DNA of 64,000 bases, from NCBI RefSeq assembly GCF_042657365.1, contig NZ_JBHSKT010000006.1:1-64000 (forward strand), in the 5' to 3' direction. The stretch comes from Adhaeribacter_A terreus. GTDB taxonomy: Bacteria > Bacteroidota > Bacteroidia > Cytophagales > Hymenobacteraceae. Below, in pieces: positions 34,163-43,424 of this stretch. A program made the position numbers and the translations under genes. The notes under the pieces were generated by a model that saw only the letters and a program-made list of their open reading frames with translations, made no database searches and was not told where the DNA came from. The number at the start of each line of letters is the position of its first letter. Positions within the stretch are counted from its first letter, which is position 1.

Positions 34163-34264
34163 GTCCCCCTTTGGAGGGGTTTAGGGGGAGGATGTTCACT
34201 TTATCTGATAATTCATAAATCAGGAATGCGTGAGTCCTCCCCCTAGCCCCCTCCAAAGGGGGAC
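34163..34264. repeat. Facing G-rich/C-rich inverted repeats
   Basis: The left arm starts GTCCCCCTTTGGAGGGG and the right arm, 38 bp on, ends CCCTCCAAAGGGGGAC; each arm is about 31 bp and itself partly palindromic. It lies between two convergent genes and could form a large hairpin or bidirectional terminator. Confidence 0.75.
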
Positions 34265-34317
34265 TTTCTTCCTGGTTGCGTAAAGTCAGTTTTTCAAGCA
34301 TTCTCCAATTCAAGCAT

Positions 34318-35397
34318 TCAAAACCGATACCCCACCCGATACTCCAGTACATCGGCGGCAAAACCGTGAATCTTGAGATCGAGCGCGGTAAATATTTTGG
34401 GAGTGAAGTGGTATTTTAAACCCAACCGTTCGTAATAGGGCGTTCCTGATTTATAAGGCCGGTAAGCGTAAAAACCCAGTTGCGTTTCCAGCGCAAGATC
34501 ACCGAACCATAATTCATGCCCCAGAAATACGCCTATTTTTTTTGTATCCGGAAAAGGTTTGCCGGTTAACGTAGTATCGGTTTGCTGCTGCACTTTCAGG
34601 GAACGATCGTAAAATCCTTCGGCGCCAAAAACCAGGTTACTTTTGCGGTTTAAAGGTTTTGCGGCCGCTAACGATACCGATTGCACAAAATATTTTCTGG
34701 TATCCAACGGACCGATCTGTCGCCAGCCGGCGGTTGTGCTTATCGTGTATAGCAGTTTTTTATTGAATTCGGGTAGCGTTTTTGGTTCGGTAATATAAGC
34801 CGGAACGGTATGGAAATTGACGCCAAAACTCATGGTTGGAATATTAATGCCCAGGTTCGGTTTTTTAGTTGCGCCGTTGGAATAATGATTCAAGCCTAAA
34901 CCCAGCAGCAACGAATAATGCGGCGCTACGCGATAATCATATTCGAAACGGGTTTGCAACGCAGCATTTATAGCTGAACTCGCTACGCTGTTTTTATGAT
35001 TCGTTTCCTGGTCATAGCCTTCGGTTAAATACGCAACACCCAGGCCCAGCCGGTAATTCAATTCGCCTTTTCCGGCGCGCAACAGCGTTTTATTAATGTA
35101 GGTGCTGGCCGCAAAAGATCTTCCAAGTTTCGGATTATGGTAATTGAAATACACCAGCGAATAGCCAACTTTCGGGAATTGGTAAAGCTGGTGCCAGGCT
35201 TTTTTGCCGGTAGTTTGTTTCTGCACATTCAGCTCAAAACCAGTGGGGTGCGAAACCGCTAAATGTTGCATGAGCGGCGAATGTGCAATTATAAATCCGC
35301 CGTGAGCATACGCACCAAAAATACAGGGTTGTGCCGCCTGCTGCGCAAAAACCCCAATGCTGATCAAGGCAAAAAACAAAATAAGGCAAACGCGCAT
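34318..35397 (-). CDS. PagL-like acyloxyacyl hydrolase (lipid A 3-O-deacylase family)
   Basis: An outer-membrane enzyme candidate of 359 residues with a signal peptide (LILFFALISIGVFAQ). The PagL signature is visible as GLGLNHYSNGATKKPNLG with H171 and S173 of the His-Ser-Glu triad. PagL removes the 3-linked acyl chain of lipid A. This protein is about twice the length of classical PagL: the N-terminal half covers the enzyme-like barrel, and the rest adds further strands ending LEYRVGYRF. Bacteroidota homologues of this longer type are common; activity is unproven. Confidence 0.8.
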   Translation of the reverse strand: MRVCLILFFALISIGVFAQQAAQPCIFGAYAHGGFIIAHSPLMQHLAVSHPTGFELNVQKQTTGKKAWHQLYQFPKVGYSLVYFNYHNPKLGRSFAASTYINKTLLRAGKGELNYRLGLGVAYLTEGYDQETNHKNSVASSAINAALQTRFEYDYRVAPHYSLLLGLGLNHYSNGATKKPNLGINIPTMSFGVNFHTVPAYITEPKTLPEFNKKLLYTISTTAGWRQIGPLDTRKYFVQSVSLAAAKPLNRKSNLVFGAEGFYDRSLKVQQQTDTTLTGKPFPDTKKIGVFLGHELWFGDLALETQLGFYAYRPYKSGTPYYERLGLKYHFTPKIFTALDLKIHGFAADVLEYRVGYRF

Positions 35398-35550
35398 GCA
35401 GCTAAACTAAATCTCAGACAATTTCAGCATTACGGGCTAGAAACCCAAATCGAGGCTAACCGACAAGGCAGAATCATAAAATACCATTGCCAGAACCACA
35501 AATTCCGCAATTCGCATATTCGATCATTTTTAACTCACGTATAGTCCAGA

Positions 35551-35579
35551 AAAACGCTATCTATTTTTATGAAAAAACT
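35551..35579 (+). repeat. 29-bp AAAACG element spanning a start codon
   Basis: AAAACGCTATCTATTTTT, then the ATG of the 35569 gene, then AAAAAACT, which encodes Lys-Lys-Leu. The middle block is shifted by one base, so this may be chance. Confidence 0.5.
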
Positions 35580-36264
35580 ACTTTTGCTGGCGCTGCTGGC
35601 ATTTTCCGGGGTTGAAGCTATGGCCCAGGATTTCCGGTTTGGAGCCAAAGGCGGTTTAAATTATTCGGGACTAACCGCTAAAGGCATAAACGAAAAAGGT
35701 TTTGATAACAAGTTGGGCTGGCATGCGGGCCTAATGGTGAATATCCAATATCCCGGCAATACCTGGTTCTCCATTCAGCCGGAATTACTTTACACCCGAA
35801 AAGGCTATGAAAATTTCAGCGACCCGGTAGAAATAAGAGACGGACAACAGAATTTACTTTATACCGAGCAACAGGGAGGCATCGTGCGGCTTAATTACCT
35901 GGAATTACCGATAATGCTCAATTTTAAATTAGGGCTTTTGATCTTTGAAGCCGGCCCGCAGCTTTCTTACCTGGTTGGTTACCACAACGATGCTTTTATT
36001 ACGCAAACCTTCCCCGATGGGTCCGATAGCAGCACCGACAGCCCCATACGCCAATATAGCCAGGACAGGCTTCATAATTTCGATTTTGGTTTGGCTGGCG
36101 GTTTGCGGCTAGAGGGTTCTAACGGCGCAGCCTTGGGCATTCGGTATTCGCAGGGTTTCCGGAAACTGGACGATGCCGACACACTGGCGCCCGGCGTTCC
36201 GGCTGCTCCCAATGCCCGAAACCAGGTTTTGCAGCTCTATGTATCGTATTTAATTCCTGAATAA
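35569..36264 (+). CDS. PorT-type outer-membrane beta-barrel protein
   Basis: A 231-residue barrel with signal peptide KKLLLLALLAFSGVEAMAQ, then DFRFGAKGGLNYSGL, SIQPELLYTRKGYENF and LNYLELPIMLNFKLG, ending LQLYVSYLIPE. The layout is the same as in the next gene, suggesting a duplicated pair. Function unknown. Confidence 0.87.
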   Translation: MKKLLLLALLAFSGVEAMAQDFRFGAKGGLNYSGLTAKGINEKGFDNKLGWHAGLMVNIQYPGNTWFSIQPELLYTRKGYENFSDPVEIRDGQQNLLYTEQQGGIVRLNYLELPIMLNFKLGLLIFEAGPQLSYLVGYHNDAFITQTFPDGSDSSTDSPIRQYSQDRLHNFDFGLAGGLRLEGSNGAALGIRYSQGFRKLDDADTLAPGVPAAPNARNQVLQLYVSYLIPE

Positions 36265-36523
36265 TTCTCAGACAAAGGTTGTATTTTGGGAAGTTCACCT
36301 CCTGAAACCTCATCAAAACCGTCCAAGCATTGCAACACCTAAAAGGTGGGTTTCCAGACAATTACACCACAAAAATTAGAAGTTTAATATATTTCTAAAA
36401 AAAAATATTACCAAATATCAATATAATTTTTGCAACTCTATTCCCCGATTACGTATAGATAGCAGAAATACAATTACACCAATAGTCAAAATAAAACTAA
36501 TTATTACACTAAATTCTATTACT

Positions 36524-37189
36524 ATGAAAAAGGCGTTACTATTAATTGTAGCAGTTTTTGCTTTCAGCTTTGCCAATGCCCAAGGCTTCAAATTCGGGGT
36601 GAAAGGCGGCGTAAACTACTCTACTGTTTCCGGCGGCGATAAAGAAGATTTCTTTGGCGATCCGGATTACAAAACCAGCTACCACTTTGGTATTTCCACC
36701 CTGTATGAGATCGACGATTTCTGGGGCATTAAACCGGAATTACTTTACACTTCTAAAGGCTACCAGTTGAACAATAAATTCGATAACGAACTTGGTGGCA
36801 CTACCGATCTGGAAGTTAAAACAAACCTGAACTACATTTCCCTGCCAATTCTGCTGAACATTAATGCCGGTGGCTTATACTTTGAACTGGGACCTGAACT
36901 GGCTTATTTAGCAGCAGCAACCGGCGAGGTAAAAGTTGATAAAAGAGATGCCAACGACAACAAAATTAACGACGATAAAAATGAATACCAGATTGACGAA
37001 GATGCTTATGCTGGTTTCGATTTTGGCTACGTAGCCGGTATTGGTTACCAGTCTGACATGGGTTTAGGCATTGGTCTGCGTTACAACGGCGGTGCTAAAT
37101 CTATTTTCGACACCAAAGACAGCGAAGAACCGAACGTTAAAAATTCTAACTTCATGCTTTCTTTAAGCTGGATGTTTGGCGGCAACTAA
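36524..37189 (+). CDS. PorT-type outer-membrane beta-barrel protein
   Basis: A 221-residue barrel with signal peptide KKALLLIVAVFAFSFANAQ and matching strands GFKFGVKGGVNYSTV, GIKPELLYTSKGYQ, LNYISLPILLNINAG, ending MLSLSWMFGGN. An acidic, Asp/Asn/Lys-rich loop (about residues 145-165) extends one extracellular turn. Its TAA stop overlaps a 29-bp element. Confidence 0.88.
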   Translation: MKKALLLIVAVFAFSFANAQGFKFGVKGGVNYSTVSGGDKEDFFGDPDYKTSYHFGISTLYEIDDFWGIKPELLYTSKGYQLNNKFDNELGGTTDLEVKTNLNYISLPILLNINAGGLYFELGPELAYLAAATGEVKVDKRDANDNKINDDKNEYQIDEDAYAGFDFGYVAGIGYQSDMGLGIGLRYNGGAKSIFDTKDSEEPNVKNSNFMLSLSWMFGGN

Positions 37190-37217
37190 AAACGCTATCC
37201 TTTCCGCTTCAAAAACC
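37189..37217 (+). repeat. 29-bp AAAACG element
   Basis: AAAACGCTATCCTTTC, six bases, AAAAACC. It begins at the last base of the stop codon, and its AAAAACCCGA end is the left arm of the terminator. Confidence 0.78.
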
Positions 37218-37245
37218 CGAACCGCTCCACCCGGCTCGGGTTTTT
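37211..37245 (+). terminator. Terminator after the third PorT-type gene
   Basis: AAAAACCCGA and TCGGGTTTTT arms with a 15-nt loop. Confidence 0.85.
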
Positions 37246-37278
37246 GCTTTTTTAGAACATTTAAACTTTTCCCGCCGG

Positions 37279-37307
37279 AAAACGCTATGATTTTGGCCCG
37301 AAAAACC
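37279..37307 (+). repeat. 29-bp AAAACG element
   Basis: AAAACGCTATGATTTT, six bases, AAAAACC; 47 bp upstream of the mfd -7 box. Confidence 0.8.
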
Positions 37308-37354
37308 CGTAGCTTACTTCCTGCGTTTGCCCAATATTACCCGCAAAAAACGAG

Positions 37355-37362
37355 TATCTTTG
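37355..37362 (+). promoter_or_regulatory. mfd -7 box
   Basis: TATCTTTG, with a TTG 25 bp upstream (37327-37329), longer than the usual 17-23. Confidence 0.55.
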
Positions 37363-37388
37363 CAGCCAGAAACAGAAACTGATTCCGA

Positions 37389-40300
37389 TTGAAAGTAGCC
37401 GATTTTCTTCAACTTTACCGCCACGACGGGCTGGTGCAAACCATTGCCGAACACCTTCGCACGTCTGAAAAAAGCCGTTTGCAAATTAAAGGGTTAGTTG
37501 GCAGTCAGGATGCCGTGTTGGCTTCCGCGCTTTACACCGCCGCCGATCACCACAATATTTTCATACTCCACGATAAAGAAGAAGCCGCCTATTTTTTAAG
37601 CGATCTGCAAGCTTTGGTCGGCGACCAGAAAACGCCTTTGCTTTTCCCTACTTCCTACAAAAAAGCGTACCAATTCGACGAAACCGAAAACGCCAACATT
37701 CTCATGCGCGCCGAAGCCCTGAATCAGCTCAGCGCGCGCCACCCCAAAGGCGAATTAATTGTAACGTATCCGGAAGCGCTCACCGAAAAAGTGATCAACA
37801 AAAAATCGCTGGTTGCCAATACGTTCGGGGCGAAAGTCGGCGAAAAACTGGACAGCAATTTTCTTTCCGAACTGCTGGCAACCTACGACTTTGAGCGCAC
37901 TGAATTTGTTTACGAACCGGGTCAGTTTGCCATTCGCGGCGGCATCATCGATATTTTTTCCTACGCCAACGATTTGCCGTATCGTTTGGAATTGTTCGGC
38001 GACGAAATTGAAAGCATCCGTACGTTCAACCCCAACACGCAGCTTTCGGTAGAAACCAAAAAGCAGATTTCCATCATTCCGAATGTTCAGACGAAGCTTT
38101 TACAGGAAACCCGCGAATCGTTTTTAGCTTTCCTGCCGGAAAACACGCGCTTGTGGTTTAAAGATGTGCGGCAAACGCTGGAAGTAATTAAAGACCAGTT
38201 CGACAAAGCGGCCCAAGCTTTTGAGCAAATGTTACAGGAAAGCAGCGGCGTGCAAATTGTTTCGAACCCGGAACAACTTTTTGAGAACGGCAAAGACTTT
38301 AAAAAGCAACTGGAGAACTTCGATATCCTGGAATTCGGCAAGCGTTTTTACTTCAAAGAAGCTACCATTTTTCCGTTCCCCGGCCATCCGCAACCGTCGT
38401 TCAACAAAGATTTCGGCCTGCTGGTAAAAAACCTGCATGAGAACCAGGCGAAAGATTACGTTAACATCATTGCTGCCGAATCGCCGAAACAGATCGACCG
38501 TCTCACCACCATTTTCGATGAGCTTGATCACGACGTACGTTTCCAGCATCTATTAATTTCCCTGCGCGAAGGCTTTATCGATGATCAGTTGAAACTGGTT
38601 TGCTACACCGATCACCAGCTTTTCGAACGCTTCTACCGCTACAAAGACAAACCGAAATTCAGCAAAAATAAGGCGCTTACTTTAAAAGAACTCCGAACGT
38701 TACAACCCGGAGATTACGTTACGCACCAGGATTACGGTATCGGAAGATTCGCCGGTCTGGAAAAAGTAGACGTAGGCGGAAGATTGCAGGAAGCCATTCG
38801 GTTGGTTTACCGCGACGACGATCTTTTGTACGTTTCCATTCATGCGCTGCACAAGATCAGCAAATATTCCGGCAAAGAAGGCACGCCGCCAAGCATGAGC
38901 AAACTGGGTTCGCCGGAGTGGGAAAACAAGAAAAGCAAGGTCAAGAAAAAAGTTAAAGACATTGCCGAAGAACTCATAAAACTCTACGCCAAACGCAAAA
39001 CCGCGCCCGGTTACGCTTTTACTTCCGATGGATTTTTGCAAGCCGAACTCGAATCTTCTTTCATTTACGAAGACACCCCGGATCAGGCTAAAGCTACCGA
39101 AGACGTAAAAGCCGACATGGAACAACCGCACCCGATGGATAGATTGGTTTGCGGCGACGTAGGTTTCGGTAAAACGGAAGTTGCGATACGCGCGGCCTTT
39201 AAGGCGGCCTGCGACGGAAAACAGGTTGCCGTGCTGGTACCAACTACCATTCTGGCCATGCAGCACTACAAAACCTTCCGCGACCGTTTGGAGAAATTCC
39301 CGATCACGGTGGAGTTTGTGAATCGCTTTAAATCGCCGAAGCAGGTAAAAGAAACGCTCAAGCGCGTAGGTGAAGGAAAAGTAGATATTCTGATAGGCAC
39401 GCACCGCATAGTAAGCAAAGATGTGAAGTTCAAAAACCTGGGCTTAATGGTGATCGATGAGGAACAGAAATTCGGCGTAAAAACGAAGGAAAAGCTGAAA
39501 GAAATGCGCGTGAACGTCGATTCTTTAACGCTTACCGCCACGCCAATTCCGCGTACGTTGCACTTTAGTTTAATGGGCGCGCGTGACCTGAGCGTAATTG
39601 CTACGCCACCGCCCAACCGCCAGGGCGTTCAGACCGAATTACACGTTTTTGATGAAGTAGTGATCCGCGATGCCATTAGCTACGAACTGAAACGCGGCGG
39701 CCAGGTTTTCTTTGTGCATAACCGCGTGAAAGACATCGATGAAATTGCGAACTTAATCCTGAAACTCGTGCCGGATGCCAAAGTTACCTTCGCGCACGGG
39801 CAGATGGACGGCGACACGCTGGAAAAACGCATGATGCAGTTCGTAGATCATGAATACGACGTACTGGTTTCCACCAACATCATCGAGTCCGGGCTGGATA
39901 TTCCCAACGCCAACACCATTATTATTAACCGGGCGCACATGTTCGGTTTGAGCGATCTGCACCAGATGCGGGGCCGTGTGGGAAGAAGCAACAAACGGGC
40001 TTTCTGCTATCTGCTCACGCCGCCGGTTTCCGGGTTGCCTTCCGATGCCCGCAAACGTTTGAGTACGCTGGAAGAATTCTCCGATCTGGGCGATGGCTTT
40101 AAAGTGGCAATGCGGGATTTGGATATTCGCGGCGCGGGAAATTTACTGGGCGGCGAACAAAGCGGTTTTATCAACGATCTGGGTTTCGATATGTACCACA
40201 AAATTCTGGACGATGCGGTGAAGGAACTGAAAGAGGGCGAATTCCGCGAACTGTTCCAGACCGATGTGGACAAGCTGAACGAATTCCTGGATTTGGTACG

Positions 40301-40754
40301 CGAATGCAGCATAGAAACCGACCTGGAAGTTTTGATCCCGGAAACGTACGTAGCCAATATTTCGGAGCGTTTGAATTTGTATAGCAAGCTCGATAACGTA
40401 AAAGACCGGGAAAGTCTGGAAAAACTTCAGGCTAGCATTATCGACCGGTTTGGAGCGTTGCCAAGAGAAGTGGTGCAGCTTATCGAGATCGTAAAACTCC
40501 GGTGGGATGCGCAGGAAATGGGTTTTGAGAAACTGACCATTAAGCGCGAAACCATGAAAGGCTACTTGCCGGCCGAAAACAACGAAAAATATTTCCAGTC
40601 GGAAACCTTTGGCCGTGTATTAGGTTATGTTCAGGCGCACAGCAAATCTTCGAGGCTTAAAGAAAGCAAAGACAAGCTCATTGTGATCTTCGACAGCGTA
40701 AAAACCATAAAGGCAGCCCGGGAAATTTTTGCAGAATTACTGGAAAAACGCTAG
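37389..40754 (+). CDS. mfd: Transcription-repair coupling factor
   Basis: The DNA translocase that removes RNA polymerase stalled at lesions and recruits UvrA. At 1,121 residues it is full length. In order: UvrB-homology modules (to about 340), the RNAP-binding CarD-like domain (YVTHQDYGIGRFAGLE, from about 440), the helicase core with Walker A GDVGFGKTEVA, VIDEEQKFG box and RVGRS motif, and the C-terminal TRCF domain. The start is TTG (37389) giving MKVADFLQLY; no nearby ATG fits. The last codons, Lys-Arg-stop, are supplied by a 29-bp element. Confidence 0.97.
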   Translation: MKVADFLQLYRHDGLVQTIAEHLRTSEKSRLQIKGLVGSQDAVLASALYTAADHHNIFILHDKEEAAYFLSDLQALVGDQKTPLLFPTSYKKAYQFDETENANILMRAEALNQLSARHPKGELIVTYPEALTEKVINKKSLVANTFGAKVGEKLDSNFLSELLATYDFERTEFVYEPGQFAIRGGIIDIFSYANDLPYRLELFGDEIESIRTFNPNTQLSVETKKQISIIPNVQTKLLQETRESFLAFLPENTRLWFKDVRQTLEVIKDQFDKAAQAFEQMLQESSGVQIVSNPEQLFENGKDFKKQLENFDILEFGKRFYFKEATIFPFPGHPQPSFNKDFGLLVKNLHENQAKDYVNIIAAESPKQIDRLTTIFDELDHDVRFQHLLISLREGFIDDQLKLVCYTDHQLFERFYRYKDKPKFSKNKALTLKELRTLQPGDYVTHQDYGIGRFAGLEKVDVGGRLQEAIRLVYRDDDLLYVSIHALHKISKYSGKEGTPPSMSKLGSPEWENKKSKVKKKVKDIAEELIKLYAKRKTAPGYAFTSDGFLQAELESSFIYEDTPDQAKATEDVKADMEQPHPMDRLVCGDVGFGKTEVAIRAAFKAACDGKQVAVLVPTTILAMQHYKTFRDRLEKFPITVEFVNRFKSPKQVKETLKRVGEGKVDILIGTHRIVSKDVKFKNLGLMVIDEEQKFGVKTKEKLKEMRVNVDSLTLTATPIPRTLHFSLMGARDLSVIATPPPNRQGVQTELHVFDEVVIRDAISYELKRGGQVFFVHNRVKDIDEIANLILKLVPDAKVTFAHGQMDGDTLEKRMMQFVDHEYDVLVSTNIIESGLDIPNANTIIINRAHMFGLSDLHQMRGRVGRSNKRAFCYLLTPPVSGLPSDARKRLSTLEEFSDLGDGFKVAMRDLDIRGAGNLLGGEQSGFINDLGFDMYHKILDDAVKELKEGEFRELFQTDVDKLNEFLDLVRECSIETDLEVLIPETYVANISERLNLYSKLDNVKDRESLEKLQASIIDRFGALPREVVQLIEIVKLRWDAQEMGFEKLTIKRETMKGYLPAENNEKYFQSETFGRVLGYVQAHSKSSRLKESKDKLIVIFDSVKTIKAAREIFAELLEKR

Positions 40755-40774
40755 GGCTTTTAACGATAAAAAGT
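40745..40774 (+). repeat. 29-bp AAAACG element
   Basis: AAAACGCTAGGGCTTTT, six bases, AAAAAGT, with one extra base. It contains the mfd stop codon TAG. Confidence 0.7.
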
Positions 40775-40949
40775 GGCCTGTTCACGGAAAAGCAGTATAC
40801 TAAACAGCTGATAATTAAAAATATAAAATTTTACTATCTTAGACTTATAGTTTTATTGCTTTTCACATATCACACTATTAACACAAAGTGATTATTTTAG
40901 CATTGCCAAATTACGCCTTCTCAAGAAATGGTTATTTAGCCGGTTCACT

Positions 40950-42545
40950 ATGCAAACCCATACTACTGCTGCAATAGATTACCACACCCTGTTTGCTTCG
41001 CTTCCAGGCTTATATCTTATCCTTTCACCCGAACTCACCATTCTCGATGCCTCGGATACGTATCTGAAAGCGACGCTAACTGAACGACAAAACATTAAAG
41101 GGAAGCATATTTTCGAGGTTTTTCCGGATAACCCTGAAACCCCGGAAGCAAATGCGACAAACAACCTGGGAAGATCGCTGCAACAGGTTCTGAAACGTCG
41201 CAAGCCGCATTCTATGACTGTGCAGCGCTACGATATTCCCCGGCCGAAAAGCATTGGCGGCGGTTTTGAAGAACGCTACTGGCTGCCTACCAATTACCCG
41301 GTACTTGATGGGCAGGGCAGACTGCTTTACATTGTGCACCAGGTAATAGACGTTACCATGCAGCAAATGGCCCAAAACTACATTCAGAACAACCGCGAAC
41401 GCATTGAAATTCTGGCTCAGGCCAATTACGATGTGATCTGGGATGTAGACCTGCTGAGTAACCATATCTGGTGGAGTGAAACCCTGAAAGATGTCTTCGG
41501 ATACGACATTCATGACCTGCCTTTTAACGAAGACTGGGCTGAATGCGTGCACCCGGAAGATCAGGAACGCGTGGTAACCGGCATGACCGCTGTAATTGAA
41601 AAAGGGGGTAAAACATGGACCGACAGTTACCGTTTCCGGCGCAAAGACGGCACTTACGCCAACGTAATGGAACGCGGCTATATTCTGCGCGACGAAACGG
41701 GTATTGCTTACCGGATGGTAGGTTCTATGTTCGATATTACCAAACAGGTTAGCACCGAGCAACAACTTAAAGATAGCAACGAACGTTTCCGCCAGTTACT
41801 CGATTCGCTGCCAAACCTGGCGTGGTATTCTGAGCCAGGCCATGGCCCGGGCAAAGGCATAAAGTATTTAAATAAGGCCTGGTATGCCTACACCGGTTTG
41901 CCCGAAACCTTATTGGGCGGCGGTGAAAAAGTGATCCATCCGGAAGACCTGGCAGGGGTTACCAAAATGTGGACCACATGTGTAGAGAAGCAGGAAGTTT
42001 ACGAACAGGAGATCCGGCTGATGAATATGCGTACCGGCGAATATCGTTGGTTCCTTTCAAGAGCCGTACCTGTTTGCGGCGAAAATGGCATTATTTCGTT
42101 ATGGCTGGGCACCTGCACCGATATTGACGATCAGAAAAAAGCCATTGAGCATAGCCAGAAACTTATTGCCGAACTGGAAGAAAGCAAAAGCCATTTCAAA
42201 CAGATCATCAACGCCATTCCGCAACTGATCTGGACAACTTTTGCGGATGGCTCGCCCGATTATTTTAACCAGCGCTGGGCCGATTATACGGGCCTTTTAA
42301 TGATCAATAATAATTCAGATATCTGGAAAAGACTGGTGCATCCAGAAGATATTGAACACTTAAAAGCCTGTTGGCAAAATGCGCTCCAAACCGGAAAATC
42401 TTTTAATGCAGAATACCGCATAAAGGGCGCCGACGGTAATTATAAACGGTTTTTAAGCCAGGCCCGGCCGTTGCATAATGCAGCCGGGAAAATTGAAAAA
42501 TGGTTTGGCACCTGCACCGAAATAGAAAATAATGACAGTTGCTGA
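40950..42545 (+). CDS. Four-PAS-domain protein without output domain
   Basis: A 531-residue cytoplasmic sensor made of four PAS/PAC units, roughly 8-135, 140-265, 270-395 and 410-528. Each ends in a PAC-like strand (for example YRMVGSMFDITKQ, ISLWLGTCTDIDDQ, EKWFGTCTEIEN). The first is the divergent N-terminal PAS (SLPGLYLILSPELTILDAS) that in this phylum normally heads large hybrid histidine kinases. No HisKA, HATPase, GGDEF or effector domain follows: the protein ends just after the last PAC. Its end overlaps the amidase gene by 14 nt, so coupling is likely. It may pass signals to a separate kinase. Confidence 0.85.
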   Translation: MQTHTTAAIDYHTLFASLPGLYLILSPELTILDASDTYLKATLTERQNIKGKHIFEVFPDNPETPEANATNNLGRSLQQVLKRRKPHSMTVQRYDIPRPKSIGGGFEERYWLPTNYPVLDGQGRLLYIVHQVIDVTMQQMAQNYIQNNRERIEILAQANYDVIWDVDLLSNHIWWSETLKDVFGYDIHDLPFNEDWAECVHPEDQERVVTGMTAVIEKGGKTWTDSYRFRRKDGTYANVMERGYILRDETGIAYRMVGSMFDITKQVSTEQQLKDSNERFRQLLDSLPNLAWYSEPGHGPGKGIKYLNKAWYAYTGLPETLLGGGEKVIHPEDLAGVTKMWTTCVEKQEVYEQEIRLMNMRTGEYRWFLSRAVPVCGENGIISLWLGTCTDIDDQKKAIEHSQKLIAELEESKSHFKQIINAIPQLIWTTFADGSPDYFNQRWADYTGLLMINNNSDIWKRLVHPEDIEHLKACWQNALQTGKSFNAEYRIKGADGNYKRFLSQARPLHNAAGKIEKWFGTCTEIENNDSC

Positions 42546-43317
42546 TCTTACTGTAACGCTCATTCAACCAGAACTTTCCTGGGAAAACCGGGCAGAGAAT
42601 CTCAGGCTTTTAACGCAAAAAATTTCTGCGATAACCGAACCGACCGATCTGATAATCCTGCCCGAAATGTTTACCACCGGTTTTAGCATGAACGCCGGAA
42701 AACTCGCCGAAAACATGGCCGGGCAAACGGTAAACTGGCTTCTGGAAATGGCTAAAATAAAGAATGCAGCAATTTGCGGCAGCATCATTATCCAGGAAGA
42801 AAACCAGTATTACAATCGCTTGCTTTGGGTGCAGCCCGACGCCCGGATATTTACTTACGACAAACGTCATTTATTCCGGATGGCGCATGAAAACGGTAGC
42901 TTTTCGGCCGGAAAAAGTAAACTGATCGTGCCTTGGAAGGGCTGGAAAATTTGCCCGTTGGTCTGCTACGATCTGCGTTTCCCGGTTTTCAGCCGGTGGA
43001 CCAAACAGGAACCTTATGACCTGCTGCTTTACGTAGCCAACTGGCCTGAAAAACGCGCAGCCGCCTGGAAAACCTTATTGCCCGCCCGCGCCATCGAAAA
43101 CCTGAGCTACTGCATTGGCGTGAACCGCGTAGGCAAAGACGCAAACAACATCCAATATTCCGGCGATTCTGCCATCTGCACGCCGCAAGGCAATACTTTT
43201 TTTCTACCTTCCCATACCGAAGCTGTTCACACCCAAACCTTGAGCCACAACGACCTGGAGAATTTCCGGCAACGTTTTCCGGCATTTGAAGATGCTGATG
43301 CGTTTGAATTGCAATAA
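42532..43317 (+). CDS. Nitrilase-superfamily omega-amidase (YafV-like)
   Basis: A 261-residue carbon-nitrogen hydrolase with the Glu-Lys-Cys triad visible as E45 (LPEMFTTGF), K111 (YDKRHLF) and C145 (VCYDLRFPVF). The MFTTGFSM and HLFRMAHE segments place it with YafV/Nit2-type omega-amidases, which hydrolyse 2-oxoglutaramate or 2-oxosuccinamate, a repair and methionine-salvage function. The start overlaps the PAS gene. Codons about 120-129 are written by a perfect-register 29-bp element. Confidence 0.92.
   Translation: MTVADLTVTLIQPELSWENRAENLRLLTQKISAITEPTDLIILPEMFTTGFSMNAGKLAENMAGQTVNWLLEMAKIKNAAICGSIIIQEENQYYNRLLWVQPDARIFTYDKRHLFRMAHENGSFSAGKSKLIVPWKGWKICPLVCYDLRFPVFSRWTKQEPYDLLLYVANWPEKRAAAWKTLLPARAIENLSYCIGVNRVGKDANNIQYSGDSAICTPQGNTFFLPSHTEAVHTQTLSHNDLENFRQRFPAFEDADAFELQ
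42890..42918 (+). repeat. AAAACG element inside the omega-amidase gene
   Basis: AAAACGGTAGCTTTTC, six bases, AAAAAGT. The reading frame through it differs from that of the copy in upp. Confidence 0.55.
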
Positions 43318-43318
43318 A

Positions 43319-43347
43319 AAAACGGTACACTTTTCAATTAAGAAAGT
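43319..43347 (+). repeat. 29-bp AAAACG element
   Basis: AAAACGGTACACTTTT, six bases, AGAAAGT. It starts 2 nt after the amidase stop codon. Confidence 0.65.
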
Positions 43348-43356
43348 GTACCGTTT
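43320..43356. terminator. Bidirectional terminator between amidase and FG-GAP gene
   Basis: Perfect 14-bp arms AAACGGTACACTTT and AAAGTGTACCGTTT around a 9-nt loop. The left arm is the start of the 29-bp element. Confidence 0.75.
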
Positions 43357-43359
43357 CTG

Positions 43360-43388
43360 ACTTTTTAAGGCTAAAACCCTACCGTTTT
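43360..43388 (-). repeat. 29-bp AAAACG element
   Basis: Minus strand AAAACGGTAGGGTTTT, six bases, AAAAAGT. Confidence 0.8.
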
Positions 43389-43395
43389 TTAAAGC

Positions 43396-43424
43396 ACTTT
43401 TTCATGCTGAAACAATAGCGTTTT
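43396..43424 (-). repeat. 29-bp AAAACG element
   Basis: Minus strand AAAACGCTATTGTTTC, six bases, AAAAAGT. Its first bases lie in the TAA stop of the FG-GAP gene. Confidence 0.8.

Noticed and set aside
38700..39404. 234-codon frame antisense to mfd
   Set aside because: mfd is unquestionable on the other strand; long antisense frames arise from its codon use.
41076..41765. 229-codon frame antisense to the four-PAS gene
   Set aside because: Shadow of a clear PAS-coding sequence.
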